34,838 nucleotides of DNA from JASFYU01 sp045046905 (lineage in GTDB: Bacteria > Bacteroidota > Bacteroidia > Flavobacteriales > Flavobacteriaceae): assembly GCA_045046905.1 (NCBI GenBank), contig JASFYU010000052.1, positions 1-34,838 of the forward strand. The letters are read 5' to 3'. Of the stretch, positions 24,508 to 34,745 are shown in pieces; positions within the stretch are counted from its first letter, which is position 1, and every line of letters starts with the position of its first letter. Made by a program: the position numbers and the translations under genes. The notes under the pieces were generated by a model. It was not told where the DNA came from. It was given only the letters and a program-made list of their open reading frames with translations, and ran no database searches.

Positions 24508-24543
24508 TATCCCCGTCATGTGTTCGGCGGGGATATTTTTTTT
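24508..24543 (+). terminator. intrinsic terminator after the LamG lipoprotein gene
   Basis: TATCCCCG (24508-24515) pairs with CGGGGATA (24528-24535) around a 12-nt loop, followed by an uninterrupted T-run of about eight. No CTACAT operator is present between it and SusC, so the SusCD genes depend on readthrough or on a promoter of their own. Confidence 0.75.
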
Positions 24544-24653
24544 CTTACACCAAAAAATTATCGCGGTAGGAGTTAGACACGGTATATTATTCTTCAGGTT
24601 TAAAAACCCTAACCGATTTAACAGTAGAGTATACATTAAATGATTTGACAAAA

Positions 24654-27600
24654 ATGAAAATTTCACCTAAACATTATCTTAATTACTCAAGCAGGTATTT
24701 AAAAAGTATTGTTCTATTGCCTGTTTTTCTTTTTATTTCTTTCCTAAGTCACGCACAAAACCTTAGAATCACGGGTACTGTTACTTCTGATGGAGCTCCA
24801 TTGATTGGAGCTACTATTCATGTACAGGGAACTTTAAATGGAATTACTACTGATTTTGATGGAAATTACTCAATCAATGCGAAATCATCTGATATATTAG
24901 TGTATTCCTATATTGGTTATAAGGAGCAAAAAGTCTCGGTTGGGACAAATTTAGAAATCAACATTGAACTTAGTGAGGATGCTGCGAAATTAGATGAAGT
25001 TGTGGTAACTGCTTTAGGAATAACAAGAGAGAAAAAAGCACTTGGTTATTCGGTTCAAGAACTTCATGGAGATGATATCAGTAAAGTAAAAGATGGCAAT
25101 TTTATTAATAACCTTCAAGGAAAGGTGGCTGGTGCACAAATCATTAATTCTACAGGTGCGGTTGGAGGAGCCTCCACAATTTTCATAAGGGGTACTGCTT
25201 CACTTTCAGGTGACAATGAGCCACTTTTTGTTGTAGACGGAGTTCCCATTAATAATGAAGTGGTTCAAACTTCGTGGGTAGGGTTTGAGTCTCCATCCAA
25301 TTCCAATTCAGATGGTTTTGAAAGCGGAGAAGTTGACTACGGAAATGCAGCGTCAGAGATTAATCCCAATGATGTTGAAAGCGTCACAATTCTGAAAGGA
25401 GCAAGTGCAGCTGCACTATATGGATCTCGTGCTGCAAATGGAGTTATCTTAATAACCACCAAATCTGGTAAAGGGTCCAAGGGTCTTGGTATAGAATTAA
25501 ATACTTCTCTGACTTTTCAATCGCCTTTGAGAACGCCAAGATTTCAGACTCAATATGGGGCAGGCCTATTTAATCAATATAGCTATGTCGACGGTGAAGG
25601 TGGAGGTGTTTTTGACAATGCAGCGGTTAATTTTGGTCCAAGACTCGATGGCAGACTGATTTCACAGCTTGATTATCCTTTTCCCGGACGTGCCATAGTT
25701 AAGCCATGGGTTAGCAGACTTGGGTCTGACCCCTATCGCGCATTCCTTGAAACTGGAATTACAAGAACTAACAATATTGCTGTTACAGAAGGGAACGAAA
25801 TGGGTAATCTAAGGCTTTCTTATACAAATTACGATCAAAAAGGTATGGTTCCTAATACGGGACTTAAAAGAAATACCGTCTCATTTGCTGCAAAAAGAAC
25901 TATTAGTGATCGGGTCAAAGCATCCGGTGCAATCACTTACATTAATACGGATAGTCATAACAGGCCTAATTTGGGTTCTAATAATCCATATAATCCCTTG
26001 GTTCGTTTACTTACTTTAGGCCAAAATGAGTCTTTAGAAGAAATGAAAGATTATTGGGTTCCATTTAAGGAGGGTATAGAAGAAGCTAGACCAGCAAGTG
26101 GAGTTAATCCTTATTTTTTGGTAAACGAAAATACCAATGCGCAAAAAAAGGATAGAATCTATGGGAATATCAATATCAATTATAAACTAGCATCCGATCT
26201 AAATCTCAACTTAAGATCAGGCGTAGACTTCTATAACGACCGAAGGTTGGAAAAAAAAGCACAAACAAATTTTACTTTTGGCAGTTATCGGGAATCAAGA
26301 GTCTTTTTTACTGAATTTAACTCAGATTTTTTGCTAACATACGCTCCAATTAACGAGCAATCCAATTTTAAGTATTCAATAAATTTTGGAGGTACTTTAA
26401 TGAGGCAAAGACAGGAGCAGACCAGACTATTTGCCCCCGAACTTGAAGTGCCTGGAGTATACAATATTGGAAACACTCGTGGCGATGCCAGAGCTTCTCA
26501 ATTCATAAGGCTAAGGGGAATGAACAGTTTGTACGGTTCTGGTCAATTTGGTTACAAAAACATGCTGTATTTAGATGTAGCGGTGCGAAATGACTGGTCT
26601 AGTACATTGCCTAAAGGAAATAACTCATTCTTGTATCCGTCTTTGTCTTTTTCAGGAATAATCACGGAACTTTTTGATGAAAGACCTAGTTGGCTAACTT
26701 TTGCTAAAATAAGAGGAAGCATTGCACAAGTAGGAAAGGATGCTGAACCATATCAGCTAGAAAACAAATTAATTTATGGAGATGGATTTGCAAATGCACC
26801 AATAGTTTCCCGATCTGCCATAATTGCTAATCCTAATATTAAGCCAGAAATTACTACTTCGTATGAGGTTGGAGCAGACTTTCGAATATTTGACAGTAGG
26901 TTTAACATCGACATGTCTTATTATAGTGCTACTAGCAAAAATCAATCTTTGGAAATAGGACTACCTCCGGAATCTGGATATTCTAGAAGGACGCTAAATG
27001 TTGGTAAACTACGAAATTGGGGATTTGAGGTGGTTGCAGGAATTTCAGCTGTCAGAAGCAAGGACTTTCAATGGGATATAGATTTAAACTTTTCGAGAAA
27101 TAGAAGTGAGGTCATAGAATTCAATGATGACTTGTTTGATGAAAATTTTAGGTTTAACGTTTTTGAAAGATGGTTGAACTTTGATCATGTAAAGGGACAA
27201 CCCTTGGGTAATGGCTACGGAGACTATCTTGTATATTGGGACCCGGCCACTAAACAAGTGGGTGCACAGAAGGATTTGGGACCTAATGCGAGATTGGTAC
27301 ATAGCAATGCGGGTACTCCATTAGAATCTGATGATTTTGGTTTGTTGGAAGGGAAAACACTCATTGACAATGTGTATCCAGATTGGATAGGAGGAGTCCG
27401 CAACACTTTGAGATATAAAAATATCAGTTTGGGTTTTTTATTTGATTTTCGGAAGGGGGGAATATTTTACTCCCGGACTCACGTACTTGGAAACATGAGG
27501 GGGGCGCTTCAGGAGTCTGTCGAAGTGCTCGGAAATCGAGATGAATTTGCTGATGCTGATGGGTTTGTGGTTGGAAACGGGGTCAGACTTCCCGACGGGG

Positions 27601-27956
27601 TAACTTGGGATACCTATACTGGAGACTTAGTGGAAAACGATCGTAAAATTCCAATAAATCGATATTATGGTCCAACTGACGGTTATTTTGGCAATGATCA
27701 TGGTGGTTCATTTGATGCTTCATTTATAAAATTAAGAGAGGTAAATCTGACTTTCTTTTTACCAAAATCTGTTACAAAACTTATTGGAATACAAGATGGA
27801 CGATTTTCAATAATAGGAAGAAACCTCTTATTATGGTCGAAGGCTCCCCATGTAGACCCTGAAACTTCTGCATATGGAGGTAGGGCTCAAGGCGTAGAGA
27901 TGATAACAGTCCCCTCGGCTAGAAGCATAGGTGTAAATTTAAACTTAAGATTATAA
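24654..27956 (+). CDS. SusC-like TonB-dependent outer-membrane transporter 1
   Basis: About 1100 residues; the beta-barrel importer of a SusCD pair. ATG 24654 is preferred to the TTG three codons earlier. A signal peptide ends near FLSHAQ. A carboxypeptidase-D regulatory-like domain follows (about 37-110: ITGTVTSDGAPLIGATI, GTLNGITTDFDGNYS), then the TonB box region DEVVVTALG, and a plug domain with LQGKVAGAQI, FVVDGVPINNE and ILKGASAAALYGSRAANGV. The barrel ends in ITVPSARSIGVNLNLRL. The NVD- and RNDWSS-type barrel motifs are normal. Its stop overlaps the SusD start by one base (TAATG). It would import an oligosaccharide across the outer membrane. Confidence 0.95.
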   Translation: MKISPKHYLNYSSRYLKSIVLLPVFLFISFLSHAQNLRITGTVTSDGAPLIGATIHVQGTLNGITTDFDGNYSINAKSSDILVYSYIGYKEQKVSVGTNLEINIELSEDAAKLDEVVVTALGITREKKALGYSVQELHGDDISKVKDGNFINNLQGKVAGAQIINSTGAVGGASTIFIRGTASLSGDNEPLFVVDGVPINNEVVQTSWVGFESPSNSNSDGFESGEVDYGNAASEINPNDVESVTILKGASAAALYGSRAANGVILITTKSGKGSKGLGIELNTSLTFQSPLRTPRFQTQYGAGLFNQYSYVDGEGGGVFDNAAVNFGPRLDGRLISQLDYPFPGRAIVKPWVSRLGSDPYRAFLETGITRTNNIAVTEGNEMGNLRLSYTNYDQKGMVPNTGLKRNTVSFAAKRTISDRVKASGAITYINTDSHNRPNLGSNNPYNPLVRLLTLGQNESLEEMKDYWVPFKEGIEEARPASGVNPYFLVNENTNAQKKDRIYGNININYKLASDLNLNLRSGVDFYNDRRLEKKAQTNFTFGSYRESRVFFTEFNSDFLLTYAPINEQSNFKYSINFGGTLMRQRQEQTRLFAPELEVPGVYNIGNTRGDARASQFIRLRGMNSLYGSGQFGYKNMLYLDVAVRNDWSSTLPKGNNSFLYPSLSFSGIITELFDERPSWLTFAKIRGSIAQVGKDAEPYQLENKLIYGDGFANAPIVSRSAIIANPNIKPEITTSYEVGADFRIFDSRFNIDMSYYSATSKNQSLEIGLPPESGYSRRTLNVGKLRNWGFEVVAGISAVRSKDFQWDIDLNFSRNRSEVIEFNDDLFDENFRFNVFERWLNFDHVKGQPLGNGYGDYLVYWDPATKQVGAQKDLGPNARLVHSNAGTPLESDDFGLLEGKTLIDNVYPDWIGGVRNTLRYKNISLGFLFDFRKGGIFYSRTHVLGNMRGALQESVEVLGNRDEFADADGFVVGNGVRLPDGVTWDTYTGDLVENDRKIPINRYYGPTDGYFGNDHGGSFDASFIKLREVNLTFFLPKSVTKLIGIQDGRFSIIGRNLLLWSKAPHVDPETSAYGGRAQGVEMITVPSARSIGVNLNLRL

Positions 27957-29449
27957 TGAAGGTAAGATTCAAAATTTCGATAATCATTTTCTGTTTTATA
28001 TTAAGTAATATTTCTTGTTCAGAAGACTTATTAGAACTAAACGAAAATCCAAATGTATCAACAGGCAATGTAGACCCAAAGCAACTTTTCGGATCTGTTC
28101 TGTTTGGCTATTTGGAGCAGATTGATGGAAGTAAAAGCCGATTCAATGCCGGCTTTGGAGTCTGTGGTCAATGGGCCCAACAATTTGCCATAAAAAACGA
28201 CGTATTCGGGTATTACGCAACTGATAATGGTTTATTCAATAGGGTATGGGAAGAATTCTATAATATTTCGGGGTCATTGAGAAATGCTAATGCATTAATT
28301 GAACTTTCAGAAGAACAAGATTTCAGAGCTTATGAAGCATGTACAAGAATTTTGAAGGTTTATATGTTTTCGGTAATTACAGACTTATGGGGAGATGTAC
28401 CATATTTTGATGCTGGAAAAGCAAATCTTGAAGGGAGTCAATTTCAGTTACCAGTTTTTGACATGCAAGAGAATATATACGATGATATGATAAGTCAATT
28501 GGAAATTGCTAACAATCTTTTGTCTAGGCTTAGGGCAAATGAAAGGGTCGAGAATGACTTATTGTATAGTGGGAATATGCTAAAATGGAGAAAATTTTCC
28601 AATTCTCTAAAATTAAGATTACTGGTTAGAATTTCAAATAAGAAAGACACTTGGCCTAAAGTCACCGAAATTTTCAATAACCCCTCAACTTTCCCAATTT
28701 TTGAGAGCATAGATGACCAAGCTAATATAAGGTATAATATTGATGGGGCGGTATATCCCCCGCATTGGTTAACAGAAGCTGAACTAACGAGGGAACAGGT
28801 CGATAGGACATCTGAAACAATGGTGAAGATTTTAACTAAGACTTCAACCGTGGATCCGAGGCTTTTCGTATTCTGTGAACCTACCCAAGAATCTGTTTTC
28901 TCTGGGGGACCTCTGGAATATGTTGGGCAACCGGTTGGGCTAATCAATGATACTGCACCGCAAAGTCAAAGGTCAACCTTAGGACTCGGAATTAGAAATT
29001 TGGAAATATATTGGCTGCAAAGTTATGCTGAGGTAGAACTTATTCGTACCGAAGCTCAATTTCTAGGTCACGTTGGCGGAAATGCCTCGGACTCATATAA
29101 TAAAGGTATACAGGCATCTTTTGATAGTTTTGTCACACAAAATCAATTAGAACTAGATTATTTTAATAATCCTGAAAATCATTTTTCTGATACCAACGCC
29201 TTAGAACAAATCATTACCCAAAGATGGATTGATAATTTTCTTAACGGATATGAAGGACTATCCGTTTGGAGGAGAACAGGGTTTCCCGATTTGGTAGCGG
29301 TCAGTGGTCAATCAACTATTCCACGCCGATTTATATATCCCGATAAATCTTTAGATACAAATCCCTTAAATGCTCAAAATGCCATTGATCGGAATCCATT
29401 AAATGGAAATAATACAATTTTTGCTTCGGTATGGTGGGACGACAGGTAA
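27956..29449 (+). CDS. SusD/RagB-like surface glycan-binding lipoprotein 1
   Basis: A 497-residue lipoprotein that forms the lid of SusC 1. Lipobox ILSNISC (Cys21) with SEDLLELNENPN after it, both an acidic surface-export signal and the usual SusD start. TPR-like helices include RILKVYMFSVITDLWGDVPYFDAGK, the SusD signature (here GDVPY), and KWRKFSNSLKLRLLVRISNK. The C-terminal part has AEVELIRTEAQF and a final NTIFASVWWDDR. Length is typical. Coupling with SusC 1 through TAATG ensures matched synthesis. Confidence 0.93.
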   Translation: MKVRFKISIIIFCFILSNISCSEDLLELNENPNVSTGNVDPKQLFGSVLFGYLEQIDGSKSRFNAGFGVCGQWAQQFAIKNDVFGYYATDNGLFNRVWEEFYNISGSLRNANALIELSEEQDFRAYEACTRILKVYMFSVITDLWGDVPYFDAGKANLEGSQFQLPVFDMQENIYDDMISQLEIANNLLSRLRANERVENDLLYSGNMLKWRKFSNSLKLRLLVRISNKKDTWPKVTEIFNNPSTFPIFESIDDQANIRYNIDGAVYPPHWLTEAELTREQVDRTSETMVKILTKTSTVDPRLFVFCEPTQESVFSGGPLEYVGQPVGLINDTAPQSQRSTLGLGIRNLEIYWLQSYAEVELIRTEAQFLGHVGGNASDSYNKGIQASFDSFVTQNQLELDYFNNPENHFSDTNALEQIITQRWIDNFLNGYEGLSVWRRTGFPDLVAVSGQSTIPRRFIYPDKSLDTNPLNAQNAIDRNPLNGNNTIFASVWWDDR

Positions 29450-29499
29450 ATGAAGATGCTTGAATTACAAGAATACAAGATTTTAATATCTAAAGAATT

Positions 29500-29521
29500 C
29501 CTCGACGCTCTGCGTCGGGGT
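29500..29521. repeat. REP-like hairpin, copy 1
   Basis: CCTCGACGC-TCT-GCGTCGGGG forms a 9-bp stem (one T.G pair) with a 3-nt loop. There is no T-run, so it is not an intrinsic terminator. It is in the 240-nt gap between SusD 1 and SusC 2. Confidence 0.55.
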
Positions 29522-29587
29522 TAGGAGGAAAGTTTGAAATCTGATTGTTTTCATAAAACTAAAAAATAAGTTTTTTTCCGCTCGATA

Positions 29588-29610
29588 CCTCGATGGCTCT
29601 GCCTCGGAGT
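29588..29610. repeat. REP-like hairpin, copy 2
   Basis: CCTCGATGG-CTCTGCC-TCGGAGT is related to the element 88 nt upstream (same CCTCGA, CTCTGC and TCGG blocks) but its stem is imperfect, so it appears decayed. Confidence 0.45.
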
Positions 29611-29690
29611 AGTTCATTATAAAAATTAAAATTACTCCCTACGATTTTCAAAACAGGAATCTAAATAGTTCAATATATAAAAAGGAATTA

Positions 29691-32600
29691 ATGACTAAAT
29701 ATTCGTCAAAAAGTATTGGTAATACAAAATTTATGATTCTAAATTCAAATGAGTTATATCTAAACAAGTATTATGCATGTTTAAAAAAATCAAACTTAAA
29801 GTTGTGTATAATCTTAATTTGTGCGGTATTTCCCTTGGGACTACATGCACAAGACGCGATTACGATTACTGGAGCTGTTACTTCAAATGGCGAACCTCTT
29901 TTGGGAGTTACCATACAAATTCAGGGCTCATTAAATGGAACTACCACTGATTTTGATGGGAACTACGGTATTGAGGCTGTCTCGTCTGATATATTGGTAT
30001 TTACTTCTTTGGGTTTCCAAAGTGAACAGGAAACAATAGGGGGAAGGACCGTAATTAATGTTGAATTGAAGGAAGATGCAGCGAAACTTGACGAGGTAGT
30101 TGTAACCGCTTTGGGGATTACACGTGAAAAAAAAGCACTTGGATATGCGTTTCAGGAAGTAGGAGAATCAGATTTTAATGTTGCTAAAGAAGTTAACGTT
30201 ATGAATGCCTTAGCCGGAAAGATCTCAGGCGTTCAAATTACCAGGGGTCCAGGAGGACCGGCTGCCTCAACTAGGGTTGTTATTAGGGGAAATAGTTCGC
30301 TAACAGGGAATAATCAGCCGTTGTATGTGGTAGATGGAGTACCTATTAATAACAGTACCGTATCCCAAGGAGGGATTGATTATGGGGGAGGGATCAATGA
30401 CATTAACCCTGAAGATATAGCTTCTATATCTGTATTAAAAGGGCCAAACGCTGCGGCCCTGTACGGAGCGAGAGGCCAAAACGGAGTTATTATTGTTACG
30501 ACCAAGTCGGGAATAGGTCAAAAAGGAATTGGGCTGGAGTTCACCTCCAATACGACCTTTGAAAATATAGCATTACTTCCAGACTATCAAAATGAATGGG
30601 GTCAGGGGAAAAATGGGACTATAGGTGAATTAAATGAAGATGGTATTCCAAATTTAACAACACGTACAGATGAAAGCTGGGGAGGGAGAATTGAAGGACA
30701 GCCTTATTTGAATTGGGATAGAAATAACACCTTAAGTAACTATACGGCGTCTGATGTTAAGGGTTTTTTTAATACAGCCGTTACCCAGACCAATACGATT
30801 GCGCTTAGTGGTGGTAATGAGAGTGCCAACTTTAGACTTTCTTTAACAGATGTAGATTATGATGGGATATTACCCAATACAACATTTGATAGGCAATCCG
30901 TCAACCTAAATATTTCATCAAAACTGACAGAAGATTTAGTGTTAAACGCTAAAGCTAATTACATAACCCATTCCTCCGTGAACAGGCCACTTCTTGGCAA
31001 TAAAGATTTGCAAAAAGTAACTAGATTTGTGTACCGGATTCCAAGAACGGTTCATCGTAGTCAATTGATACCAGTTGCCTATCCTGAGTCAAATCAAGAA
31101 TGGGACCCACAACAACGGGATGGTGATCCGGTTACGTGGAATAATAGCCAATCAACTACCAACCCTTATTGGGACCTGTATAACAACCCTAATACAGATA
31201 GTAGAAGCCGTCTAATAGGATTGTTAGGGCTCAATTACCAGGCTAAAGACTGGCTGAACTTCATGGTCAGGACCGGGTTGGATCGATACAATACCAAGGC
31301 AAAAAGGAGAATTGCCCAACAATCCAGAGGCACCAACAATAGATTTAAATTGGGCTCCCTATTTGAACAAAACCTCACAGTCCGTGAGCTTAATGTCGAT
31401 TTTCTTATTAAAGCGGAGCACAGCTTTTGGCAGGAATTTAATGTGTCATTGAGTTTTGGAGGAAATCATTTATCTCAAGAAACAGAATCACTACAAAATA
31501 GTGGTTTTGATTTTATTGCTGCGGATAATTTTTCCTTGAGTAATCTCAATATAACAGATCCTCCCATACCCTTTGTTTCCAACCGGGAGGTAAATTCATT
31601 ATATGCATTTGGTCAAATTGCCTATAAAGACTATCTGTACGTAGACCTGTCCGTACGTAACGATTGGTCTTCTACACTTCCCGTCAGCAACAATTCTATA
31701 TTTTATCCTGCAGTATCTTCAAGTTTTGTTTTTACAGATGCATTCAATTTATCAAATGATATTTTAAGCTTCGGTAAATTGAGATTTTCTCTGGCCGAAG
31801 TGGGAAATGATACAGATCCTTATCAATTAAACCCCGTATTTTCGATTAATTCCAATGGATATAATAATTTACCATTTGCTAGCCAAGGAACTTTGTTGCC
31901 TGCAGTTGATTTAAAGCCTGAATTAACCAGATCCATTGAATTCGGAGCAGATCTCAGGTTCTTTAAAAACAGAATTGGAGTCGATTTTTCCTGGTATAAA
32001 TCCAAGACCACCAATCAGATAATTGAAGCAGATGTTTCAAGGTCATCTGGTTTTACTAGAAAAATATTCAATGCGGGAGAAATACAAAATGATGGTATAG
32101 AAGTTTCGCTTGATGCGGATATTTTTGACGGAAAAGATTTTAAGTGGAACACCACGGTTAATTTTGCTAAGAACAATTCATTGGTCGTTTCTCTATTACC
32201 GAATGAGAAATCTGTGATTCTTGGTTTTGGCCCTCGTCCTGGCTCATCTATACAGGCCATAGAAGGACAGCCCTATGGAGTGATCGTTGGGAAAAAATAC
32301 CGAAGGGATCCATTGGGAAGAATTGTGGTGGACAGAAACGGTTTGGTCGCCTCAGATGGCGAAATAGACGTCATTGGGAATTTCACTCCCGATTGGATAG
32401 GAGGGATTAGAAATATGGTTAGTTATAAAAATTTATCTCTCAGTTTTTTGGTAGATGTTAAAATGGGAGGTGATGTCCTATCACAAAGTGAATGGATATT
32501 ACCCGATCAAGGACTGGCGAAGGAGTCAGCCCAAGGAAGGGAGGCATGGTATGAATCAGAAGCAAACCGATTTGCTGCCGGAATTCTTAACCCAAACTTG

Positions 32601-33008
32601 TGGACTCCAACAGGAGGGGTATTTTGGCCGAACACCGCCCAGGAGGTGCGGGATGCTAGCGGAAACGTGGTTGGGTTCAGGCAAAATGATCGTTTTGCAA
32701 GTCCGGAACCTTTTTGGGATAGGTTATACGATGATAACATAGCAGAGTTTGCCTTATCTGATGCTAGTTTTGTTAAACTTAGGGAAGTGACCCTAACTTA
32801 TAACTTGCCAGTAAAAATTTTGTCAAAATTACCCTTTACCGGCCTAAGCTTTTCTTTAACTGGACGAAATTTATGGATCATTCACAAGAACACAAAACAT
32901 ATTGATCCAGAGACCAATGTTGGAAGTGGAAATGGACAACAAGGGCTAGAGTTTTTTCAACAGCCATCTACCAGAAGTATCGGATTCAACCTAAGTATGA
33001 AGTTTTAA
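29691..33008 (+). CDS. SusC-like TonB-dependent outer-membrane transporter 2
   Basis: 1105 residues; the second importer of the locus. The N-terminal segment before the hydrophobic core (LCIILICAVFPLGLHAQ) is unusually long at about 36 residues, so the true start may lie at a later Met (residue 15, 29733). It shows the carboxypeptidase-D-like domain (ITGAVTSNGEPLLGVTI), DEVVVTALGITREKKALGY, plug motifs LAGKISGVQI, YVVDGVPINN and VLKGPNAAALYGARGQNGV, and a barrel ending QPSTRSIGFNLSMKF. It has the same architecture as SusC 1 but diverges through the barrel, suggesting a different or larger ligand, not a recent copy. It is followed 11 nt later by SusD 2. Confidence 0.94.
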   Translation: MTKYSSKSIGNTKFMILNSNELYLNKYYACLKKSNLKLCIILICAVFPLGLHAQDAITITGAVTSNGEPLLGVTIQIQGSLNGTTTDFDGNYGIEAVSSDILVFTSLGFQSEQETIGGRTVINVELKEDAAKLDEVVVTALGITREKKALGYAFQEVGESDFNVAKEVNVMNALAGKISGVQITRGPGGPAASTRVVIRGNSSLTGNNQPLYVVDGVPINNSTVSQGGIDYGGGINDINPEDIASISVLKGPNAAALYGARGQNGVIIVTTKSGIGQKGIGLEFTSNTTFENIALLPDYQNEWGQGKNGTIGELNEDGIPNLTTRTDESWGGRIEGQPYLNWDRNNTLSNYTASDVKGFFNTAVTQTNTIALSGGNESANFRLSLTDVDYDGILPNTTFDRQSVNLNISSKLTEDLVLNAKANYITHSSVNRPLLGNKDLQKVTRFVYRIPRTVHRSQLIPVAYPESNQEWDPQQRDGDPVTWNNSQSTTNPYWDLYNNPNTDSRSRLIGLLGLNYQAKDWLNFMVRTGLDRYNTKAKRRIAQQSRGTNNRFKLGSLFEQNLTVRELNVDFLIKAEHSFWQEFNVSLSFGGNHLSQETESLQNSGFDFIAADNFSLSNLNITDPPIPFVSNREVNSLYAFGQIAYKDYLYVDLSVRNDWSSTLPVSNNSIFYPAVSSSFVFTDAFNLSNDILSFGKLRFSLAEVGNDTDPYQLNPVFSINSNGYNNLPFASQGTLLPAVDLKPELTRSIEFGADLRFFKNRIGVDFSWYKSKTTNQIIEADVSRSSGFTRKIFNAGEIQNDGIEVSLDADIFDGKDFKWNTTVNFAKNNSLVVSLLPNEKSVILGFGPRPGSSIQAIEGQPYGVIVGKKYRRDPLGRIVVDRNGLVASDGEIDVIGNFTPDWIGGIRNMVSYKNLSLSFLVDVKMGGDVLSQSEWILPDQGLAKESAQGREAWYESEANRFAAGILNPNLWTPTGGVFWPNTAQEVRDASGNVVGFRQNDRFASPEPFWDRLYDDNIAEFALSDASFVKLREVTLTYNLPVKILSKLPFTGLSFSLTGRNLWIIHKNTKHIDPETNVGSGNGQQGLEFFQQPSTRSIGFNLSMKF

Positions 33009-33019
33009 ATCAGAAATTC

Positions 33020-34609
33020 ATGAATAATATCAAAATATTTAATCAAAGTTGGTTTTCAATGACTTCCTATCGAAAACAATTGATGCGACTAGTTCTTATT
33101 TTATTTTTGGCACTATCCGCTTGTGACGATGGTTTTGAAGAATTAAATGTTGACCCTGTGAACCCAACTACCATAGATGTCGACCTCATTATTTCAAAAG
33201 CAATTTTCTCATTTGTAGATAGTCAATTTAGTGCAAATTTGGAAGTTGGTATGGAGTATGCGCATATGGCAGCGGAAAACAATTCTTTAGTAGGTCAATA
33301 TGTTTCAGATGAAGCCAGAGCGGACGGCATTTGGCTCGATATGTTTGTTCAAGCTTCCAATATTAACACAGCCTACCAAAGGACAGGACAAGGAGGAGAG
33401 GATGAGGACTTGCTAAAGCATGCGGTCGTCACCATTTTACGCAGTATGTATTTTCAATATATTACAGATGTTTTTGGAAACATTCCATATTTGGAGGCCG
33501 GAAAAGGCTTAGAGGGAATTTCCCGCCCTGTTTATAAAGGACAGGAATTCATTTATAAGGATATCTTCCCTGAGTTGGACAGGGCCATGGGTCTGATTGG
33601 AAGTGCAACAAGTAGTGGCTTGAGCAGCGCCGATGTTTTGTACAATGATGATTTGCAACTGTGGAAAAAATTGGCCAACTCCCTAAAACTGAGAATGGCC
33701 ATGAGAATGCGTTTTGCGGATCCATCAACTGCAACACAGTTTATTACAGAAGCTATTGCAGATCCGCTTATTTCGTCCAATGAGGAATCGGCGATGATCA
33801 CACGTTTTTTTAGCGGGAGGACTCAGGACCAGAGCCCTTGGTACAATCATGCCCTGGGAAATTTTGTGTTGATTGGAGATTTTATTATCGATCATTTAAT
33901 TAAAACCAATGATCCTCGTTTGTTCGTATATGCAGCACCGGTCATTAATATGCCTACAGTATATCAAGGACTTACCAATGGTATTTCTGAACCTATAATT
34001 GATAAAAGAAAAAATCGTTCCCTAAGCGGTCCTGCTACCTATAGCCCCTTAAATCCAACAATAATTTTTTCATATGCAGAAGTAGAGTTTTTACTTGCTG
34101 AGGCAGCACTTATCGGAATTGGCAGTGGAAGTGCTCAAAATCACTTCCGTAATGGAATTGAAATGTCACTTGAATACTGGAAGAAAGTAGTTGATGAGGC
34201 TATAGCGTTAGATATAACCGAAAACTACACGTCCAATACCACTTCAGATGCAGATATAATTCCCTTAACCGATACCGATATACAGACATTCACAGCTTCC
34301 GCTATTGCCACACTTACTGGAAGTGAAGAAGAGCAATTAAAACAAATAATGGAACAAAAGTGGGTGGCTTTTTTCCAAACTGGAATGGAGGCTTGGTCAG
34401 AGATTATAAGAACAGGATACCCGGAAATTCCGGTGCGTACAACCTCCGATATTCCTGCAGTTTTTCTCGGCACAACCAATGGTTTTTTGCCTAGAAGAAT
34501 ACTTCACCCATTAAGTGAAAAGGCTTTGAATCCTGAGAATTATGCAATAGCCGTTGAAAATGACAGCAAAGAGGATCTGTTATCACGAATGTGGTGGGAT
34601 AAAAAGTGA
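33020..34609 (+). CDS. SusD/RagB-like surface glycan-binding lipoprotein 2
   Basis: A 529-residue partner of SusC 2. Lipobox FLALSAC followed by DDGFEELNVDPVNPT, a classic SusD-family N-terminus. It also has YFQYITDVFGNIPYLEAGKG (SusD signature), LWKKLANSLKLRMAMRMRF, AEVEFLLAEAALIG, the C-terminal LPRRILHPLSEKALNPENY, and a final LLSRMWWDKK. The ATG at 33020 gives 34 residues up to the lipobox Cys; ATG 33059 gives a more usual signal peptide (MTSYRKQLMRLVLIL). It is the last gene of the right arm, followed by a strong terminator. Confidence 0.93.
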   Translation: MNNIKIFNQSWFSMTSYRKQLMRLVLILFLALSACDDGFEELNVDPVNPTTIDVDLIISKAIFSFVDSQFSANLEVGMEYAHMAAENNSLVGQYVSDEARADGIWLDMFVQASNINTAYQRTGQGGEDEDLLKHAVVTILRSMYFQYITDVFGNIPYLEAGKGLEGISRPVYKGQEFIYKDIFPELDRAMGLIGSATSSGLSSADVLYNDDLQLWKKLANSLKLRMAMRMRFADPSTATQFITEAIADPLISSNEESAMITRFFSGRTQDQSPWYNHALGNFVLIGDFIIDHLIKTNDPRLFVYAAPVINMPTVYQGLTNGISEPIIDKRKNRSLSGPATYSPLNPTIIFSYAEVEFLLAEAALIGIGSGSAQNHFRNGIEMSLEYWKKVVDEAIALDITENYTSNTTSDADIIPLTDTDIQTFTASAIATLTGSEEEQLKQIMEQKWVAFFQTGMEAWSEIIRTGYPEIPVRTTSDIPAVFLGTTNGFLPRRILHPLSEKALNPENYAIAVENDSKEDLLSRMWWDKK

Positions 34610-34706
34610 TACAGTACATTATTAATGGATTCCATTTTTGCTAAAAAAATAAGATTGAACCATACCATTTTGAGCATCATATGATGTTATTTTTGTTAGT
34701 TAATTT

Positions 34707-34737
34707 AAAAGGAGGGGATTGATTACCCCCTCCTTTT
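34707..34737 (+). terminator. intrinsic terminator at the end of the SusCD genes
   Basis: AAAAGGAGGGG (34707-34717) pairs perfectly with CCCCTCCTTTT (34727-34737) around a 9-nt loop; the T-run forms the end of the stem. It should act in both directions and closes the locus. Confidence 0.85.
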
Positions 34738-34745
34738 TACCTTTA

